64,000 bases of DNA, taken from contig CM044868.1 in the NCBI GenBank assembly GCA_024500155.1, positions 44,242,165 through 44,306,164 of the forward strand, written 5' to 3'. The DNA comes from Chenopodium formosanum (taxonomy: Eukaryota > Streptophyta > Magnoliopsida > Caryophyllales > Amaranthaceae). A program made the translations under genes and the position numbers. Positions 59,641 through 64,000 of this stretch are shown here, in pieces. The notes beneath the pieces were generated by a model. The model searched no databases and had not been told where the DNA came from. It saw only the letters and a list, made by a program, of their open reading frames with translations. Position 1 is the first letter of the stretch, and every line of letters begins with the position of its first letter.

Positions 59641-60059
59641 AAAATTTTTGGATATTAAAGAAAAACAAGTTGGGGATAAGTCATTACAAAAGAAGAGATG
59701 AAAATGGAAGTATTTTGAGTTATTTGATGAGGTGAGTTACGGGGGCGTAACTCTTTCTTTAAGAGGGGTAGAATGCGATGTAATTATGCGTTTTTTTTTA
59801 CCTCATTATGCTACTTTTTGCTTAATTTCGCATGATTTTTTTCGTTATTGCATAATAGTATTGTGTTTGCATGCTATTAAAGTATATAAACTTTAGCTAA
59901 AGACGAGTTTATAAAGTATAAAGTTCAGTTTGTTGAGTATACAGGTTAAGGATCAATCAATATACACCAATATAAAACATAAAAGTTTAAATGGTTTTGG
60001 AAAATTTATGGTTTTTTGGTTAACTTTCGAGGGCGAAACTTCTGTTAAAAGGGGTAGAT
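59641..60059 (+). other. Chromovirus 3' internal end with two hairpin and purine-tract modules
   Basis: The first module has hairpin GAGTTACG/CGTAACTC (59734-59753) and tract AAGAGGGGTAGAATG. The second has hairpin TTTCG/CGAAA (60025-60038) and tract AAAAGGGGTAGAT directly before the LTR. No gene is present. Confidence 0.65.
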
Positions 60060-63000
60060 TGTAATCCCCCTTATTTTAAATATTTTATAAATGATAATTT
60101 ATTTTATTTATAATATTTAATTGTACTTTTCTGGAATTTAATTTCAAAAATTTCAAATTATTAATATATATAGGTCGAAGATTATTTTAGCACAAACTAT
60201 TTTATGAACATATATCTACAATTCATGATCATACAAACAAAGCCTACCATTTCATTTACCTAATTGGCCCATCAATTTTATGAGGGTCAATCTTCTTACT
60301 TACCCTACAACATTCTCTCCTATAAATACCCCATTAATCCCCAAAAGTTTTCCCCAAACAAAATGTTACTCTTACTTTCTTTTCTTTTTATTTTATTTTT
60401 ATTTATTTTTCCTTTATTTACTTTTTCTTTTCGTTTTCCTTTTTCCTTTTTACTTTGTTTTTTTCCTTTTCTATTCTTCCTCCTTTACATGAGCTACTGC
60501 TCACATTGCTGCAACCACTTGTGCTCGCCGAAAACCGACACCGACGCCCCTGACTGCCGGTGATCAACCACCTGCCCGGCCTCCAACCGTGGCTGGTGTT
60601 CCTCTCCTTCTTTTCCCCTTATTTCTATTTTTATATTCATAATTATATTAGTATGGTTATGGGTTTTTGATTTGATTGTTTGAAATTGATATAATTAGTA
60701 TCAAATCTATATTTTGATGGTAAAAGGTTATAATTTCATATTACATACATGTTTTAATTTTTAGATTTCCATTCGTTAATATTAATCTCGTTTTAATCCC
60801 GATGAGGTTCTGAACTCATCCGATTTTGATAAACAGAGTAGTGTTTTCCATGTGGAAACAACGTTTTAAGAAAGACTCACTACAATTAGTATTGAGCACC
60901 ACTCTCTCGTGGCCAAATTCAGCCTCTAAATATGATTTTCGGGCAGTTTTTGATTTTAACAAAGTTTTTTTATGCTTAAAATTTTATCCTTGAGTTTGGT
61001 TAATAAAATTAATTATGTTTTAAGTTAATTAAGCATAAATATATGTTTTTATTGATGTTTTAAGATGTTTTTCATCATATTATATTGTTGAAAATTACTT
61101 GGGTTAGTAATATTGTTGTTGCTTTTTAGGAAGTGATTATTTCCTAGGAGACTTTTAATTGAGTATATTGAAGTGATGTATTGATAAAGTTTTGAATGTT
61201 TTTTAATTAATATAAATTGCTAGAAATAGATTCTAAGTACTACTTTTGATGTTTTATAAAGAGGGTTTAATCACCCATTAAAAAGGGAGATTATTAAGGG
61301 TTTTTAAGTAATTTTTCAGATTTTTATTAAACTTAAAACTTGCTTTAATTTCATGTATAAGAGTGTATGTTAAGGTTTTTATGAAGAAAATTTAAAGAAC
61401 TATATAAGCCTTTAATTTTAACTAAAAGGAAGGTTATAAAGTGTTGTTTGATTTGGATTTTGAAGGTTTTAAAGTAAGTTAGTATTGCTGTAAATTTGAT
61501 TGATTGGGTATTGATTGAGATGTTATTGTTTGGTTTAGGAGAGGAGGTTATTGAAGGTGATTTCTAGACAGTAAAGTGGCATACCAATTTGTTTATTCAA
61601 AGTACGTACGAGTGACGAAACCTTGCCTTTAAATGCATGTTTAGGGATGTATCAAGAACTTAGTATCATGTATAGAGAAGACTAGGCTAAATTGTTTGGT
61701 TATACATTGTGATTTGTGTATATTGTGTATGACGCATGTTTGAGATATAAGTATATGACTATGGTTGTGGGTGATGTATAAGTGATTGTATTATCAATTG
61801 GATATGTTATGTTTAATCAAAGATTATGGATTCTTGGTTGTCTATAAGTGGAATTAATTTTGATAATGGTTCCATGAGGTTAATTTTTAATACTCTTTCA
61901 TGAATTAATTATGATTGGAGTAGAGGGAGTTTATTAAAGTCTTTTAAGAGGAGGTTCTGGATTTGAAGTGCCCTATGCACTTAAGGTGTTTAGACAGTGA
62001 GGTAGTGAAATGATTCAATACTAAATATTGTTTGCCACCAATAAATAAAGAAGTGAAATGGAAACTTGGATTGCTTGGAATGATGTGATATTTAATTGAT
62101 TATATTATTTGCATATGAGTCATCACCAAGTCTAAACTTGTAAATCACGTAAAGTATAAGATGTATGAGAAATAAAACTCTAGATTGGTGGTCATCTAGA
62201 GTAATGACAATCACGGGTTGGGGTACACGGGGTATTAGCCATGCACTTTTCTCAAGGTCGTCAGATCTACGAGTCTCTTATTTCAAATACTTTTCAAAAC
62301 TAGGAGTTAGATGAGATCTCATACTAAATACGGTCATGGAGTCGCGCCCGTGGTCGTTGGATGTTTATTTATGTTTTCGAAAAAAGGCATGGGGTTTTTC
62401 TTTTATTGATGTTCCAAATGGAGCATGGCTTGGACAACCTTGTCTATTGCTTAATTTAATGGAATAAAAAAAATAAGTTAGCTACTATCAACTAGTGAAG
62501 ACTTAATAAAATTGATAGTTGAGTCGTGTGTTGAGTCTATAATTTAATGATGCATGATGTTTGATTATTAGTAGCATGTTAGGGATTTCATAATTTATTT
62601 CGCATCTTGTATGTACTCAGCTTTGCTGATTGCGTGCTTTTGTGTGTGTGTTTCTTTAGTCATGGCCTTCGCCTTTGAATGACCTTGTGACGATCCAATT
62701 TTTACACTTGTAATATTTCAATGACCTTTCAATTAACCAAAGGTTCTTACACATGCATCATTCGCATCAGGTTTGTGGGATTTTGAGTGGAGAGTTGGTT
62801 ATTATTTGTAGTTTATTTCTTTTCATAAGTTTGAATTTATTTAAACTCTGGTTTTATTTATTTGCTACATTTGTTGGGTTTTGAATAAGGGCCTTAATAG
62901 TTCCAACTTTTAACACTTAATTTGGTTTCATTCGTTGGTTTTGTAACTTATTTATGTAACAGATTTTTCCGCTGCTATTTTCTGATAAAGCCTTAACGTT

Positions 63001-63089
63001 TGAACACGTGGCGGTAGCACGCCAGTAATTCTGTTGGATTTTGTTCAGGGTATTTACAGGTTTTAAGAGAGAATTATTGGGGTGTTACA
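60060..63089 (+). repeat. Chromovirus 3' LTR (complete, 3030 bp)
   Basis: TGTAATCCCCC...GGGGTGTTACA. TATA box at 60321-60328. It shows the uninterrupted GTTTT site (61466-61470) that copia Bc fills in the 5' LTR. A pyrimidine-rich run at 60370-60480 creates hydrophobic open frames that are not genes. Confidence 0.85.
60321..60328 (+). promoter_or_regulatory. TATA box of chromovirus LTR
   Basis: TATAAATA, conserved at 24725-24732 and, on minus, in the inverted copy near 57864-57871. Confidence 0.55.
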
Positions 63090-63857
63090 CCCACCAAAGA
63101 GTCCATTTGAATCATCCATGTTTAGTGTTGACCATCATCATATACGTGCACTCGAAGCCCCAATTGCGAACGCATGAAGCGAAAAGAAGTTGGAAGAAGC
63201 CTAGAAAAAAGCAGGCACACTGCCCTCATGCGCGGGCGTGCGTGGTCTGTGCGCGGGCGCTCCCCCCTGCTTCCTGTCTTCGCTCGATTCCTTTTCTGCG
63301 CCTCTATAAATACCTTTCTTTACCCGATTTCTATAAAAAGTGTTCTAGGCATAATCTTGATCACAATTTTAGCTTAGTTGAGAGTTTCTCTCTCAAGTTT
63401 AAGGTTAGTTTAGGAGTAGATTTAGAGAGAGAAAGTGTGGAATTTCATTAGGGATTTGAGAGATTGAAGATTCAAGGGAAAATTGTATTGAAGATCTCCA
63501 TAATCAGCCAATGAGCATTGCTAACTCTATTTGTAAAGGCCTAGCATGTTTGTCCCAAGTTGTTGCAATTTTAATGGCATGTTTGTCCCAAATTGTTGCA
63601 ATTGCCATGATTACTTGTTGATCCCCTTTACTAGTGCTTTATTTGCTTGATTCTTTGTTTGTTAGTTGTTAGTTTTACCTCTTTACCCTTGTCTTCGACC
63701 TAGCTTAGGCGCATAATTTAGAGATCTCGAACATAACTGTTCCTTTAAGTTTGACCCTTAACTTATCTCTATACTTGTATTTAGGTTTGTTAAGCGTTTA
63801 TAAATTTAGTTTGACTTAGGGAGGATTAGTCAACGACCAAATCTTTTCCCCTCGTTA
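63090..63857 (+). repeat. F2 LTR, right part
   Basis: Starts with CCCAC, the right duplication of the chromovirus complex, and follows F1 from 17030 on. GC-rich block at 63220-63275, TATA box at 63305-63312, end CCTCGTTA. The frame 63041-63451 spans the chromovirus/F2 border and is not a gene. Relative to F1 about 430 bp are deleted near 63540. Confidence 0.72.
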
Positions 63858-64000
63858 GTGATAGCTAGAATAATGTGGTGTTAGTTAATTGAGTTGTGGG
63901 ACAACAAGTTAGAGCCTAAAATAATTGTACGTTAATTGATAAGGGAAGCATTTTCTTTCTTTGTAGCAGGAGTGAGACAGAGCCAATAGCAACGCTTACA
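63858..64000. other. Unassigned flank
   Basis: 143 bp after the F2 LTR. I see no similarity to the other elements and no gene. It may be the insertion target of F2. Confidence 0.4.

Larger units (their letters stand above)
24469..63089 (+). mobile_element. Tekay/Del-like chromovirus complex carrying nested insertions
   Basis: The left end TGTAATCCCCCG at 24469 and right end GGGGTGTTACA at 63089 are flanked by CCCAA (24464-24468) and CCCAC (63090-63094), a 4 of 5 match. F1 shows CCCAC at the same place. F2 LTR sequence resumes immediately right of it. The 5' LTR is split by copia Bc and cut off at about 36913. An inverted LTR follows (36914-37340 and 56515-58131), itself split by copia D. Gag and RT relics and a complete 3' LTR finish it. 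Most of the interior is deleted. Chromovirus assignment rests on LTR length (~3 kb), TGTAA...TTACA ends, the CGAGGACGAAACTT-type motif before the polypurine tract, and the RT relic. Confidence 0.75.
23060..63857 (+). mobile_element. Tat-like element F2, 3' end only, split by large nest
   Basis: Only about 370 bp of the 3' internal region (23060-23429), the polypurine tract and one LTR (23430-63857) remain. The LTR is split by a CACTA-like element and by the chromovirus complex. It resumes at 63090 and follows F1 closely to a CCTCGTTA end at 63857. Compared with F1 it lacks about 430 bp near 63520-63600. The hairpin TTGCTCG / CGAGCAA is at 23392-23409. Confidence 0.7.

Noticed and set aside
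63041..63451. 136-codon frame with Arg/Cys-rich middle
   Set aside because: Crosses the chromovirus/F2 insertion border, so it cannot be an old gene.
1..64000. Host genes, tRNA, rRNA, CRISPR or antiviral systems
   Set aside because: Nothing beyond retrotransposon and CACTA sequence was recognised; all long frames are gag or pol, or explained by repeats.

Overview
This window is intergenic DNA from a large-genome flowering plant. The evidence is the repeat content: Ty1/copia elements with an initiator-Met primer site, Ty3/gypsy elements of Tat/Athila type with a tRNA-Arg type primer site (TGGCGCCGTTGCCGGGG), a Tekay/Del-like chromovirus with ~3 kb LTRs, and a small CACTA-like DNA transposon. 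I found no host gene, rRNA, tRNA or CRISPR array. Nearly every base can be assigned to a nest of LTR retrotransposons. Species cannot be named from the sequence.

Layout, left to right. (1) 1-8709: copia element A (+), lacking its 5' LTR because the window starts just inside it; broken gag-pol 2675-6528; 3' LTR 7387-8709. It sits inside (2) F1, a Tat-like gypsy element of which only the 3' internal end (8710-9427) and 3' LTR (9428-18246) lie in the window. That LTR is split by (3) a complete gag-only non-autonomous element B (-), 9744-16965, with CCAAG target duplications. (4) 18247-~23050: an Athila-like element G with a broken ORF-1-type gene, a long 3' noncoding region, a polypurine tract and an LTR. 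(5) A second Tat element, F2, whose LTR starts at 23430 and finishes at ~63857. It is split by a CACTA-like element (23781-24461) and by a ~38.6 kb chromovirus complex (24469-63089).

Inside the chromovirus complex are copia element Bc (-), 25753-35903, with GTTTT duplications in the 5' LTR; an inverted second chromovirus LTR (36914-37340 plus 56515-58131); copia element D (+), 37341-56514, inserted in that inverted LTR; and a chimeric gag-only element C (-), 37883-46411, with GCTAG duplications inside D's 5' LTR. Degenerate chromovirus gag and RT relics lie at 59020-59640, followed by the 3' LTR 60060-63089. Nesting therefore reaches five levels: G or its flank, then F2, chromovirus, copia D and chimera C. 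Several insertions have an uninterrupted counterpart of the target elsewhere in the window, which fixes the boundaries independently.

The most interesting observations are these. Element C appears to be a copy-choice recombinant between a gag-only element and an autonomous partner; it keeps two primer-binding sites and 45 nt of U5 between them. Self-complementary hairpins lie immediately upstream of the polypurine tract in several families with unrelated LTRs. The copia leader holds a hairpin whose two arms change in step between copies. An exact 20-bp noncoding word, with further patchy similarity, is shared by gypsy elements with unrelated LTRs. None of the polyprotein genes is intact; the gag-only genes of B and C are the only long open frames.
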